A DNA stretch of 26,695 nucleotides from Spongospora subterranea (Eukaryota > Endomyxa > Phytomyxea > Plasmodiophorida > Plasmodiophoridae), in NCBI GenBank assembly GCA_900404475.1, contig OUQQ01000230.1:1-26695 (forward strand), written 5' to 3'. The notes below the pieces were generated by a model that ran no database searches, was not told the origin of the DNA, and worked only from the letters and a program-made list of their open reading frames with translations. The translations under genes were made by a program, and so were the position numbers. Below are positions 9,664 through 19,421 of the stretch, in pieces. Within the stretch, counting starts at the first letter, position 1. Each line of letters starts with the position of its first letter.

Positions 9664-10005
9664 GTTTGCCTGTCTTGATAGGTTAATTGGGAACTGGCGA
9701 TTATATTTGATATTGCAGTCTTCAGGAGATTTCGGCGTTGATGGTGGCGCAACTAGGTGACAACCTTCGCGATCTGCCGAATCGATGATGACGAATGGAT
9801 ATCGAGGGGCTGCACCTGTTGCCACCTGAAAGTAATTTACTGCAGCACGAAGGTTGAAGTTATCGAAGAAAGTGATATCTATCGAGATTGGCATGGATAT
9901 GGAAAGTGAGCAACTCCGATTGTCCCCTGAAGTCATGACAGTGAACGAGTCGTGATTGGCAGTTAGTGGGCCCGATATATTTCCACGAAGGAGTGGGGCA
10001 GCCAT
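9577..10005 (-). CDS. unidentified 142-residue protein
   Basis: An uninterrupted minus-strand frame starts with ATG (MAAPLLRGNISGPLTANHDS). It has beta-rich segments (SCSLSISMPISIDITFFDNF, RYPFVIIDSADREGCHLVAP) and ends with a basic, low-complexity tail. No known family, membrane segment or catalytic motif is recognised. The opposite strand has no long open frame over 9664-10005, which favours this strand as coding. The tail overlaps the plus-strand gene by 87 bp, so the true C-terminus may be altered by an intron I could not place. Confidence 0.45.
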   Translation of the reverse strand: MAAPLLRGNISGPLTANHDSFTVMTSGDNRSCSLSISMPISIDITFFDNFNLRAAVNYFQVATGAAPRYPFVIIDSADREGCHLVAPPSTPKSPEDCNIKYNRQFPINLSRQANSLLNNYVHVQLYRTECVEKQLIRRNSNS

Positions 10006-10135
10006 TTCTTTGACATTGTTCGAACAAATGTCGCTCCTCTAAGTGGGTTTTATGTTTATAACGACTCAGTCAACAATGGACGTGCAACGTTTGACTCCTT
10101 ATTTCTTGAGGAGCAGTGCAACGTCTTAAGACTAG

Positions 10136-10804
10136 CCGTTCTGCACTGACTGCCACGTTGTCGAGAAGAAAGACATCGAGCGCCGTCGTTATCGTCTGAC
10201 TATCGATACGAAGCAGGTCAGCAAACGTACGGAACGTCTTGTTTGGCCCATGCCTCATACAGATGTCATCTTATCATATTTTCGCAATGCAAAGTTTTTT
10301 AACATGCTGGACGACTTCAAAGGTTATTGGCAGTTTCCAATACACCGAAAATCTTGGAAGCTTTGTTCATTCATGACGCATGAGGCCGCCTACACGCCGC
10401 GTCGTGCTCTCCAAGGCCTAGCCGATGCAGTTTTCGCTTTCCAGGTGTGCATGCAAGAAGTGCTGGCCAATCTGCCCTATACATGCGCTCTTCTATGGGT
10501 TGACGACATTTTGGGATTCATAGAGCAGATCGGCCAGCACTTCTTGCATCCCCGCTTGGAAAGCGAAATCTTCTACACTCTGAAAGAGGGAACCGCTGGT
10601 AATGATTATTTGAAACTAATTAGCACCGCTATTGTTGATTCTGCCACAGAAACGGTGAATAACATTGACCGCTTTGTTGCCGTTGTCAAACCGGATGAAA
10701 AAGCAAATACAACATTCGCTGCCAAAGAAAAAATGTTCAAGACTTGTTCCAAACTTTTTTTGAAAAAGCCGACTGCGATATCAACCCTGGCATCAAGTTT
10801 TTGA
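10136..10804 (+). pseudogene. LTR-retrotransposon (Ty3/gypsy-like) reverse transcriptase fragment
   Basis: The frame encodes a recognisable RT palm segment: RRRYRLTIDTKQVSKRTERL, then VWPMPHTDVILSYF, AKFFNMLDDFKGYWQFPIH, LQGLADAVFAFQVCMQEVLA and the catalytic box WVDDILGF, equivalent to the usual YVDD or YIDD. A TAG at 10133-10135 closes the frame upstream. After the catalytic box the sequence no longer resembles RT. No RNase H, integrase, gag or long terminal repeats were found, so this is a truncated relic. The flanking 10805-11300 may be further decayed retroelement sequence. Confidence 0.8.
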
Positions 10805-11527
10805 CAACGACATGAAAACTGTCGAGATATCCAGCTTGCTGCAGCGTTTCTCCAATGATAATGAACTTGTGTAAGCGATTTTCCCGAATGCCATTTGACG
10901 ACGGCAAACCTGGACAATCACTGCAAGCTTCGCTTTCCACAAACGCCCCAAGTTCGCTGGCCGGGCCTCTGATTTGATCGAATGATTTGATCCAGTCTTT
11001 TGAACGTCCCACTGATGGACAGAAAAGACTGGATCAAAAGACTGGCATACTCGTTGTAATCCAGCTTTTTGATCCAGTCAATTCTAGTGGTCTATATAAA
11101 AGAGTTAATAGCGAAGCTGCGACATCAAAAGGAGTTTCCTTCAAAAGACCTAACCCACACACATCAACTAAACCGGTTACCATATTAGTGTCCTCATCTG
11201 GCGAATAAATTAGCCCTGAAAATGGATGGCGCTTAAGCGGGCCACCGATACCGGGCCCTTGCGACGAATGCTTAAGTGGCAATGAGTAGGAGGGGTTTCA
11301 ATATAGTGTTATTAACACTAGATTGGGTGTCGACGAATGGTGAATGATATTACACTAATTCATGCTCAGCTTTCTGCTGAGGCAGTTCGTCAAGTTAACG
11401 CGCAAAAACCGACCATAATAGTCAATTTTTTTTCGCTAGAAAGCCATGATACGCTGTGGTCTATTCCTAGATGTTTTTGAGGAATGGTATGTTAGGCAGC
11501 TATCTGTTGAACTACAGAAGATCATCG
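10805..11527. other. gene-free stretch, probably decayed transposon sequence
   Basis: No supported gene. It contains a hairpin (10986-11038), a TATA-like run (tctatataaaag at about 11091) and the partial palindrome tagtgttattaacacta near 11304. Open frames here are short, occur on both strands and match no family. This is consistent with the eroded flank of the retroelement at 10136-10804. Confidence 0.35.
10986..11038. repeat. 16-bp inverted repeat with 21-nt loop
   Basis: TTTGATCCAGTCTTTT at 10986-11001 is followed by its exact reverse complement at 11023-11038. A further partial copy (tttttgatccagtca) lies near 11067-11081 in direct orientation. The structure could be a terminator-like or recombination-derived hairpin, or the nested end of a small transposon. 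No target duplication was recognised. Confidence 0.75.
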
Positions 11528-11627
11528 NNNNNNNNNNNNNNNNNNNNNNNNNNNNNNNNNNNNNNNNNNNNNNNNNNNNNNNNNNNNNNNNNNNNNNNNN
11601 NNNNNNNNNNNNNNNNNNNNNNNNNNN
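11528..11627. other. assembly gap, exactly 100 N
   Basis: A run of exactly 100 N is a placeholder of unknown true length. Genes cannot be followed across it. Flanking bases on both sides show no clear coding signal. From 11628 to 11964 only AT-rich sequence is seen before the stop codon of the ankyrin gene; several short motifs containing tagtgtta recur on both sides of the gap (about 11302, 11835 and 11880). Confidence 0.95.
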
Positions 11628-11964
11628 CATGCACAGTAATCATTTCGATGGCGAACCAGTGCCTGAATATTGTGTAGATGTGCCCGACGCCAATGAATAA
11701 AAACATATTCCACTGTGCAGCGACATCAAATGAGTTCCCACAATGTATCATCGCCTTCTCTCGCCGCCTCAAAATACCTTACCAATACTGTAGTGTGTGG
11801 TTTTCTAACACCAAGTGATGCCATCCTAGTATTAGTGTTAGTTCCACATTGGTGGAGCCATTTGTTTCTACTCTCCGATATAGTGTTAATAAGACCAATT
11901 ACAGTAACCGGTATACTGTAGGGTTTACACACCAATCAAGGTAACCAGTGTAGTTAAATTAAGT

Positions 11965-14955
11965 TTACAGAGTTGGAAGGTCGACGGCAACTGTGTCATC
12001 AGTATCTGATTGGTACAAGTCCTGAACAGTTAAAACCTGGCTTGAATCATTTGAAGAACATCCCGATCTCAGCCATTGATTGAGTTGATATTTTTTTTCT
12101 AGAGAAGTAAAATGAACTCCGGCGCCATAGTCCAGCATAATATCCGAAAATCTTGGATGCAGCCTAAAACATTGCGTTAAAGCTTCCTTTTGTTCGGAAT
12201 TCTTCCGCAGTCTCTTCTCAGCGATGCTTTTCGGGAATGACCTTGACCTTGATAATTGCATGAAAGCTGAACAAATGACCATTGTTGCAGGCCAAGATAA
12301 CAGGGCCCAGCCAGGGGAGTATTCCTCCCTTGTAACTAACAATGTCACTGCATACTGGCCAACAACAGCCCAGAAAATTGACACCCGAAGTTGCAGCGAA
12401 TCGCGATACAGTACGGGTTTGCCGATGATGAAAGATACGACGAATGGGAGCGGGAGAATTATCCAAGGATAGACATAATCATAAATAGGTCCTGAGTCAG
12501 TCCTATTGAAGAGTACATCGAAGCATGTCAAGAAAAAGAACAAAAGTCTGATGCACATACGTCTGGTTGGAGATATTCGCAGTTGCCTATCACCGTCACG
12601 AGCTTGAAAAACAGGTTCTGACAAAATAACAGTAGGAATGTGCACAAACAAAACCCCTATGGATGCAATAAACAGACTGATATCAGTCGGAGTAGAATAA
12701 CACGAGTCCGTCTCGTTCGTGGAAGTTGCACCATGACAAGCCAAAGAACGTAGAAGTACTCGAGTTACAGGAACAAATGTCGCGATCAAGAGGTGACATA
12801 GAAGTCGGTCTAGCGCCCATAAACGAGGACTGCAGGTTCTGATCTCTATCCATATCCTGCAATAACATACAAATCCAATGCAGATCGACACAGCAACACG
12901 GTTCGTGTCACGATCATTCCCGAAGTCAAATACGAATCCTCGGAGAAGGGTTGCAACAGCGCTCGAATCATCAATCGAATGCATGATGGCAGATAACTGA
13001 ATCAGCTCCAACAATAACACGCCAATTGTCAAAATATTCGCAAATTGGTTGGTACGAAATGGCTCCAGGCGAAGCAGACGAGGATATGCCGCCTCAATTT
13101 GCTCATACGGTTTGAAATACCCATAATGAACCGAAATAAAAACGAGAAACGAATTAGAGAGAATCAGCAGTACTATTGCGAAATGGCCAAGCCCAAAATG
13201 AAAGCCTGGAGCTTCGATCATATCAAGCCACACTTTGCCGGGGAGGAAAATACCTTCTGCAGCAAAAACTGCCCATAACACAGCAAATACAATCGAGAGC
13301 CAAAACGCTAAGCGATGCGATATGCACGTTAGCCACCACCAAGGCAACCACCAGTAAGTACGCAACGGATTATGACGAAGATCAATCTTTGTCGCCCGCT
13401 TGAGGCAAGCCAATTCTGGGACAACGTGATCCAGTCCCAACCCCGACAATGATACGCTTTCGATGTTCAGCATTTCAGGCAGTTGGGTACTTAGGACATC
13501 GTAAATGTGCTCACATAAGCATTCGCTACTCATTGAACATTCCGTTGAACATTCCGGCGACGACAGTCTCGGGTCATATGGAAATCGAGCAGCCAATAAT
13601 GTTTGCATCTGAAACAGAAATGAAACAGCGTCTAAATGATGTCTTTTCGAAGCAATTCGTAACGGTGTTGATCCATTTTTGCTTGTCGCACTAAGGGATG
13701 ATCCCATGGATGCTAGGAGTTCTAGCATTGGAACCGAACCAGAAGACGCAGCAACATGAGCTGGGGTAAAACCATCATTGTCAACGGCGTTGACATCAAC
13801 GTGATAAGTGTCTAGTAGGTGAACGATATCAGCTCGGCAAGATCGGACAGCGTAATGAAGAGGAGATAGCCCATGCGCATCGCACAGTAGAGGATTGGCA
13901 CCAAGAACCAAGAGTTCTTCAACTGACCGAATAGAGGCGCTTGCGCGACATGCCACTGCAAGCGCCGGTAGTCCTTGCTCATTGCGAGCATTGAGATTTG
14001 CACCAGCACTGTAAAGGACACGAATTAGCCGGCCCCGATCGCACTCCTTGCGTTGAGCAGCATAGTACAAAGGTGCATTGCCTTTAAGATCGAAACTTCT
14101 GGCTGCGTCACCGGTCTGTCTATGCTCGACAATGAGGACTGCTGCGACATCCGATGGCAGAGCACATCCAGAGCGGCAGCATGCGTGCAAAGGAAACTGG
14201 TCCCTCATGATTATTTCAGTTGCCAATTCTCTCGCTTGTGTTAGCCTCTCGCTGCTCTCCATCTCCATGTATAAATGCCAGGCAAACATTTTGACAGAAT
14301 TACTACCAGTCGTCAGATGAGACATGTTTGCTGGTATCACCGAGAGCGTCTCACGGGGAAGCAGACCCGGAAAGTTATTGAAAACCGGCATCTCCTCGAA
14401 CTCTTCCACAAGAACCTTTTGCGCAAACTGGACCATGAAAGGGATTGTATCGAACACAACTCGATCCCATGTATAATCAGCAGCAACACGCTGGAACGCT
14501 TGTGACCTAAGGTGTCCTGCTAGATTTCGAGTGACTCTCGTTGCAGCTGATTTGTTTAGATGAACATCTGATCCTGCTCTTAGTTGTTTTAGGACTTCGG
14601 TGCAAATGAACCTTTCAAGACATTGCCGAGGAACGTCGATTTCCAGATCAGGATTTGACAATTTCCTGATAAAATCATTCTGCGACATCCAATTAGACGT
14701 CGATGTAAGACGCAAAGCTGTCTGTATGGCGGGAACCTTGTCCCAGTCCAGGTCGTTCTCATGCAGCTGTTTAATCCAGACAGATGCCGGGACAACGCCT
14801 TCTAATGAGAAGACAATGTGTGCAGCCCATTCGGGAGTGATATCGCCAACCTCTTTCCTGATGAGCTCTAGCGTCGACGTGGTGTCACCAGGGGGTCCTG
14901 GTGGATTATCCTCTTGTGCCATCCGATATGATATAGTAATGAAGGATGAGTGCAA
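11965..14955 (-). CDS. ankyrin-repeat, LRR-like, multi-pass membrane protein (996 aa)
   Basis: A single exon of 996 codons. Residues 1-250 are soluble and unrecognised. About 250-450 form five to six ankyrin repeats (for example NARNEQGLPALAVACRASAS, DAHGLSPLHYAVRSC, DNDGFTPAHVAASSGS, SKNGSTPLRIASKRHHLD). About 495-535 is leucine-rich (VSLSGLGLDHVVPELACL, then KIDLRHNPLR). About 545-890 contains roughly nine hydrophobic spans, such as LSIVFAVLWAVFAAEGIFL and IVLLILSNSFLVFIS. The last 100 residues are hydrophilic and probably cytosolic. Ankyrins followed by a multi-span region recall TRP-type channels, but no TRP box or pore motif is visible. Homology is therefore not claimed. A second in-frame Met at residue 12 (MAQEDNPP) is an alternative start. 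The gene lacks introns, unlike most neighbours, and is divergent from the GEF-kinase gene 527 bp away. Confidence 0.85.
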   Translation of the reverse strand: MHSSFITISYRMAQEDNPPGPPGDTTSTLELIRKEVGDITPEWAAHIVFSLEGVVPASVWIKQLHENDLDWDKVPAIQTALRLTSTSNWMSQNDFIRKLSNPDLEIDVPRQCLERFICTEVLKQLRAGSDVHLNKSAATRVTRNLAGHLRSQAFQRVAADYTWDRVVFDTIPFMVQFAQKVLVEEFEEMPVFNNFPGLLPRETLSVIPANMSHLTTGSNSVKMFAWHLYMEMESSERLTQARELATEIIMRDQFPLHACCRSGCALPSDVAAVLIVEHRQTGDAARSFDLKGNAPLYYAAQRKECDRGRLIRVLYSAGANLNARNEQGLPALAVACRASASIRSVEELLVLGANPLLCDAHGLSPLHYAVRSCRADIVHLLDTYHVDVNAVDNDGFTPAHVAASSGSVPMLELLASMGSSLSATSKNGSTPLRIASKRHHLDAVSFLFQMQTLLAARFPYDPRLSSPECSTECSMSSECLCEHIYDVLSTQLPEMLNIESVSLSGLGLDHVVPELACLKRATKIDLRHNPLRTYWWLPWWWLTCISHRLAFWLSIVFAVLWAVFAAEGIFLPGKVWLDMIEAPGFHFGLGHFAIVLLILSNSFLVFISVHYGYFKPYEQIEAAYPRLLRLEPFRTNQFANILTIGVLLLELIQLSAIMHSIDDSSAVATLLRGFVFDFGNDRDTNRVAVSICIGFVCYCRIWIEIRTCSPRLWALDRLLCHLLIATFVPVTRVLLRSLACHGATSTNETDSCYSTPTDISLFIASIGVLFVHIPTVILSEPVFQARDGDRQLRISPTRRMCIRLLFFFLTCFDVLFNRTDSGPIYDYVYPWIILPLPFVVSFIIGKPVLYRDSLQLRVSIFWAVVGQYAVTLLVTREEYSPGWALLSWPATMVICSAFMQLSRSRSFPKSIAEKRLRKNSEQKEALTQCFRLHPRFSDIMLDYGAGVHFTSLEKKYQLNQWLRSGCSSNDSSQVLTVQDLYQSDTDDTVAVDLPTL

Positions 14956-15482
14956 TCACCCTCCCATACTAACTCTACAGTGGGGGTTCGGCCGAATCCA
15001 CAATCAGGATTACCTGATCCTTGAAACTGCGCAACTATGACCGCTCGCGCATTTTAACCGCAATAACATGCCCCAAATGCCGCTGGGTGACCGACAGTCT
15101 GGCCGGACTGCACAAGTGCACATTCGCCAACTGGCTCCCAGTGGCCATGAGTTAGGCCCACTTGACATTTCCGACTGGCTCAAACTTTGGTGTCGCCTGC
15201 CACTGGTCTGCCACTTGTGGATTGTTATCGATATGATGAGTGAACTTGTTTTTGATAGGAAAACCATCATAAATCTTGACAAATATCACTGAACGGCTGA
15301 TTTGCATCCGACCGGGCGTCCAACATGTTTCACGTGTACAGCTCTTCTGCAGAAGCCAACAATAAGGGCAACCAGTTTGTGACAAAACGATTCTGTTGTA
15401 CGGAGCATGGTTGTATCGGTGAAGATTACCGACTAAATAAACGCTGTGCGTTCTTTGAAAACTGGTACCAGAGGAAAGATAT
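14956..15482. promoter_or_regulatory. divergent intergenic region between the ankyrin gene and the GEF-kinase gene
   Basis: The 527 bp must hold the promoters of both flanking genes, unless unannotated 5' exons exist. An open plus-strand frame, 15325-15636, starts with MFHVYSSSAEANNKGNQFVT and contains Cys-rich stretches. It lies in another frame from the kinase gene and I see no way to splice it in. No TATA box or known operator can be named. Confidence 0.4.
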
Positions 15483-18044
15483 TTGCAGTCCATGCTGCCT
15501 GTCTTGTCAGTCAAGCGTGTGCCACAAGTTCAGGTCAACGATAGAATACTGTCCTATCAACGATTCCGTCCTGAGCTGGCTGCTCAACGGGTCCTCGCGG
15601 CAGCGATGCAACGGCGGCCATCGCATGAGGTCATAAGGTCCATCGCCACTAGCGAGCCATCGTCGATGGTTTCACAAACGGGGCTGTCTAAGTCGAGGCC
15701 TAAACTGGTGATCAACGACGTAACTGCTGCCAAGGACAGCTTTGATGATCCATCTAGTGATTATCCGTTAGAACTGTTGAGTATCAGTAATCATTCTGTG
15801 CTAAGTCCAGCCAGCGATCAGCCGAACAGATCGGCACGATCCCAGTCGATGCTCTCGAAGAGCACAATCAGCCGAGCCAATACGCAGCCATATCCTAACC
15901 AGCTGTATTCGCCACCTTATGAGGACGGAGCAGTGGAAATCATCGACATCGCCTGGGAAATCATACGATGTGAACGCAGTTGTCATCGGCAATGGCGAAA
16001 TGTGATAGAATCGTTTGAGCGAATTCTGAAGAAGCTGTCCAACTGCGACGTTCGGGCTGTGGAAAGGGGGAAACCTATTCTGTCAATGCTGTCAACCATA
16101 ACTAACGCTCACGAGGCTTTAGTTCGATCGGTCGCTGGTGTTGCCAACGATAGTCAGCTGTCTGACCCCAAAGTCTGGCACCAAACCGTTCTGGGTCTAG
16201 CATTATTATCATCGGGGCAGCTCAGGAATAATTACAGGGATTTCGCCAGCAGGTTTGCTGAGGTCCAAACCTATTATGGACAGCTGAATCGCCTTTCTCA
16301 AACATCTCCAACATCGTTAGTTGTATAATTTATTCGATTTCTAACTCTAAACCATTGCTAAATACAGTTCATCGCCAGCAACGTTCGCTTCTGCAATCAT
16401 TTCTGGTTCTGTCGATTCTGCTTCTGCATTTCTACAGCGTTTGTCAAAACCGGTATTTTCAATATTCCGGCTGTGCGACCTCGTGGACTATTTGCACAGT
16501 TTGAGTCCAAATGATCAGCTCAAAGATATCGTCGACGCGCTTGGCATGATCTGTAGAGATGATCCGAACATGGAATCGCTGATAGGGCATCTGCGACAAG
16601 AGAAACTAGAGCAAATCAACCATCAGATGCAGCTGTTTACCAACGGCAGGTTAACGGCCGCTCCAAACAACACGAAAATCATCTGGTCAGGGAGATTAAC
16701 CCATGGCCTCAGAGCAGCTAGGCATAATTTCATAATCCTACCTGGTGTGATCTTGTGGATGACCCTTAGCAATAATAAGCTAGCAGGGTATATGCTTTTA
16801 CCTTCCATTGTCCATGTCGACGCTATCCAAGGGGACCCTAAAGGGTTCGTGATCGAAGAAAGAGGGACCAACAGGAAACTGAAACTGTGGTCCAAATCCG
16901 CATCGTCAACGAGAATATGGATCAAACACACAACAACGGCGTCCACAGCTCACAGATTGGGGCTTGCGTCGACATCTGCTGTTGGACTACCGTTCAACGT
17001 TCACCACAAAATTCACGTCAATAAGGAGCTTGTCTGGTCCGGTAATGACGTTGAGAATCTATTCACGCCGGTTCGCAAGATTGGTGAAGGAGCTTTCGGT
17101 GCCGTTTATGAAGTGTTTCACAATCAGCTTGGTATTGCCATGGCAGCCAAAATCGTAGGCACTGGTACAATTAAGGCATCGGATGCGATCAGGAAGGAGA
17201 TTGACATTCTAACGGTGTGTCGACATCCCAATATTGTCGCTTATTACGGTACTCCTAACTTGAAATCGGCGGTTCTCCCGAGTGTTTGACGATCGTGTTT
17301 TAGGGACAACGCTTGACAAGAACAATCAGCTCTGGGTGCTGATGGATCTCTGCGAAGGCGGGTCGGTGCATCAGTTGGCCAAAGCCTTGCACATTCAATG
17401 GAGCGAGCCTGAGGTCGCCTATATCTGCCACGGGACCTTAACCGCCCTGGCCTATCTCCACAGTATCAGAATAGTTCATCGCGATGTTAAGGGCAGGAAC
17501 ATCCTCGTGTCAAGACAAGGACAAATATGCCTGACTGACTTCGGTATGCGATTACGCCGATATTTTGACAACGTATATGATCTGACCTTGATCGTGTTTT
17601 GAAGGTGTGTCGAAACGCCTTCTGCCATCTGTTGCTGCAGCAATGATAAGCGGCCCTGTTGGTACCCCATATTGGATGTCGCCAGAAGTGGCGGCCGGGC
17701 GAGGTTCACGAGTTAGCTGGGCAGCTGATATATGGTCCTTGGCCATAACAGCCATGGAACTAGCTGAAGGTCATCCACCTTATTATGAACTGAAACCCCA
17801 AGAGGCCATGAAAGTTATCGCCGAGAATGAGCCTCCAAGCTTGGAAAACCCCTTAAGATGGTCTGCCGAATTCAGGGATTTCCTGATCTGTTGTTTGCAA
17901 AAAACTCCCGATAACCGCCCAAAGGCATCGTCATTGTTGCGCCATCCCTTTATAATCAGTGGAAGCCAGCCTAGTATTAAAGTACATATGGAGTCATTGG
18001 TCGGACACTATTTGACAGCAAAATCTACATGTCCGACTTCATAA
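15483..18044 (+). CDS. RhoGEF (DH)-PH-STE20-type Ser/Thr kinase fusion protein
   Basis: Likely exons: 15483-16319, 16438-17248, 17304-17543, 17605-18044 (776 codons). Residues 1-150 are Ser-rich and probably disordered. About 152-345 form a DH (Rho guanine exchange) domain: VEIIDIAWEIIRCERS, NAHEALVRSV, RNNYRDFASRFAEVQTYYGQ, then KPVFSIFRLCDLVDYL. About 360-446 form a PH domain (IIWSGRLTHG to STRIWIKHT). About 487-765 form a complete kinase: GEGAFGAVYEV, AAKIV with the Lys, IRKEIDIL with the helix-C Glu, VHRDVKGRNIL, LTDFGVS, and GTPYWMSPEV with ADIWSLAITAMELAEGHPPY, the STE20/MST signature with one Ala-to-Ser change. All catalytic residues are present. The first intron is uncertain: 16368-16437 reads well as DH sequence but is out of phase with 16319, so a small indel or a different splice is possible. 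The gene ends 31 bp from the convergent DHHC gene. Confidence 0.85.
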
Positions 18045-18075
18045 TCGGTTCTAATATATATTTTAAGATTGATAG

Positions 18076-19421
18076 TCATAACGACAGGTTTGCTGTGGGG
18101 TAGTCGATTTTCGAACTGTCGGTACGAGTTCCTTGCCTATACATTATATCGCAGTACAGACCGTCGGAACCTCCAAAATCGCTCTGAATTGGCAGCAACC
18201 AAAAATACCATGCCGTGCCAAACACTTCGGTGAAGTTGCCGAGATAGCCTCGGTTAAACTTGATTCTAGATATAAGAGATTTCCGCCTAACGTCCGGATC
18301 AGACGATCCTCGCTTCTCGCGAAATTCAATGGTTGTCATGGCGTTGACCATTATCTGAACAAGCGAAGGTTGAAAATACTGTCATATCCGCCAATGATAA
18401 TCACCTCCTACATATATGTGAAAACTGAAGAATAATGCCAGGCAGGCGCATATGCAAATGACACTTGCACACGACAAGATGATAGGAAAATCGCGACCGA
18501 TGCTGAACTGACCGTCGAACAAGTGTTCAACAGCTGACGATAATCGCCACGACAGGGACGACACAAAAAGACACCCCGATGCAAAAGAATACATGATGAA
18601 CAGAATGAAAAACTTTCGATTAACAAACCCGATGGTTGATCCTGCAAACGTGCAGTAATGATCCATTGCCAGGACGCATCTGGGCATGTCACATTTTAAA
18701 CAATGCCAAAAAGACGAGCGGTAAAACGTCTAACGAGTTGGATTTTGTGCAATGGTGTGCCCGATCGGGTTTGTATCGAGCAGGATCACATTTTCGGCAA
18801 ACTCGGATTGAGTTTGAGGAGGTTGCTGAATTCTTCAGCTCAACAAAGGGAAGTCGCCTAATTCGCTGTCGTAATGGTTCGGTGTAGGGGAAAAAGTCTG
18901 GCTCCATTATCTTCTGCATTAGCTCAAGTTCGTTAGCTGAAAGCGAAAACTTGGCCTGGGCATTGTCACGTTCGTTGTAAATCCAGACCTGATTACTCCA
19001 GATCAGCGTGTACAGCGTTGGTGTCAACCAGAGCCGTACTGACATGAGAATCAGGAATAGATCCCGGTCGAGTTAGGATAATCCTTGCATACGACGTTAG
19101 CATAAGGAAATACACAATGTGAAATGCGACCTGGTTGAATATCGTTGTAAAAATCAATGTATCAAACAGAAAATCTTCCCAGCTTACAAACTGATAGAAA
19201 TCCGGACCTAGCTGGCTATGATGAAACAAATGTCGATCCGGTCCAAGTATTTGCAGGTCGACGTAGATAGCGTATTGGGCAGCATTGAACAGGCAGAACA
19301 CAGCAACAGGAATTACGATAGGTGATTGCGCCTTTTTCGATTGGTCAGCCAGGTCGGTCGTCATGGGAATTTTGCTGAACAAGTGATGGATGGCCCATGG
19401 GGGGATTGGAACGTACCACAT
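18076..19421 (-). CDS. DHHC-family S-acyltransferase with DHYC active site
   Basis: Integral membrane enzyme family that transfers palmitate to protein cysteines. Exons in transcript order: 19421-19044, 18988-18735, 18679-18412, 18354-18076. Introns are 55, 55 and 57 nt, and the frame closes at 393 codons (392 residues). Two membrane spans precede the Cys-rich domain (IVIPVAVFCLFNAAQYAIYV; FTTIFNQVAFHIVYFLML) and two follow (FFILFIMYSFASGCLFVSS; FPIILSCASVICICACLALF). The domain reads VCRKC, KPDRAHHC, CVLAMDHYC, and FVNRKFF. The active site is DHYC rather than DHHC, as in yeast Akr1. The Cys normally three residues after HHC is Ser, and the Cys of the later NCVG motif is Thr. The C-terminal TTIE motif and NFTEVFGTAWYFWLLP are typical of the family. 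It could be active or a pseudoenzyme. Confidence 0.9.

Noticed and set aside
11034..11282. 82-codon minus-strand open frame beside the hairpin
   Set aside because: It overlaps repeat-like sequence, has no known motif and has an equally long competing frame on the other strand.
12224..14320. Several plus-strand open frames of 60-80 codons
   Set aside because: They are all antisense to the single 996-codon exon of the ankyrin membrane protein and have no recognisable content.
11965..14955. Assignment of the ankyrin membrane protein to TRP channels
   Set aside because: Ankyrins plus membrane spans are suggestive, but there are about nine spans rather than six and neither a TRP box nor a pore loop is visible.
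18133..18435. 100-codon plus-strand open frame
   Set aside because: It is antisense to the last exons of the DHHC gene, which carry the family motifs TTIE and the FG...WLLP segment.
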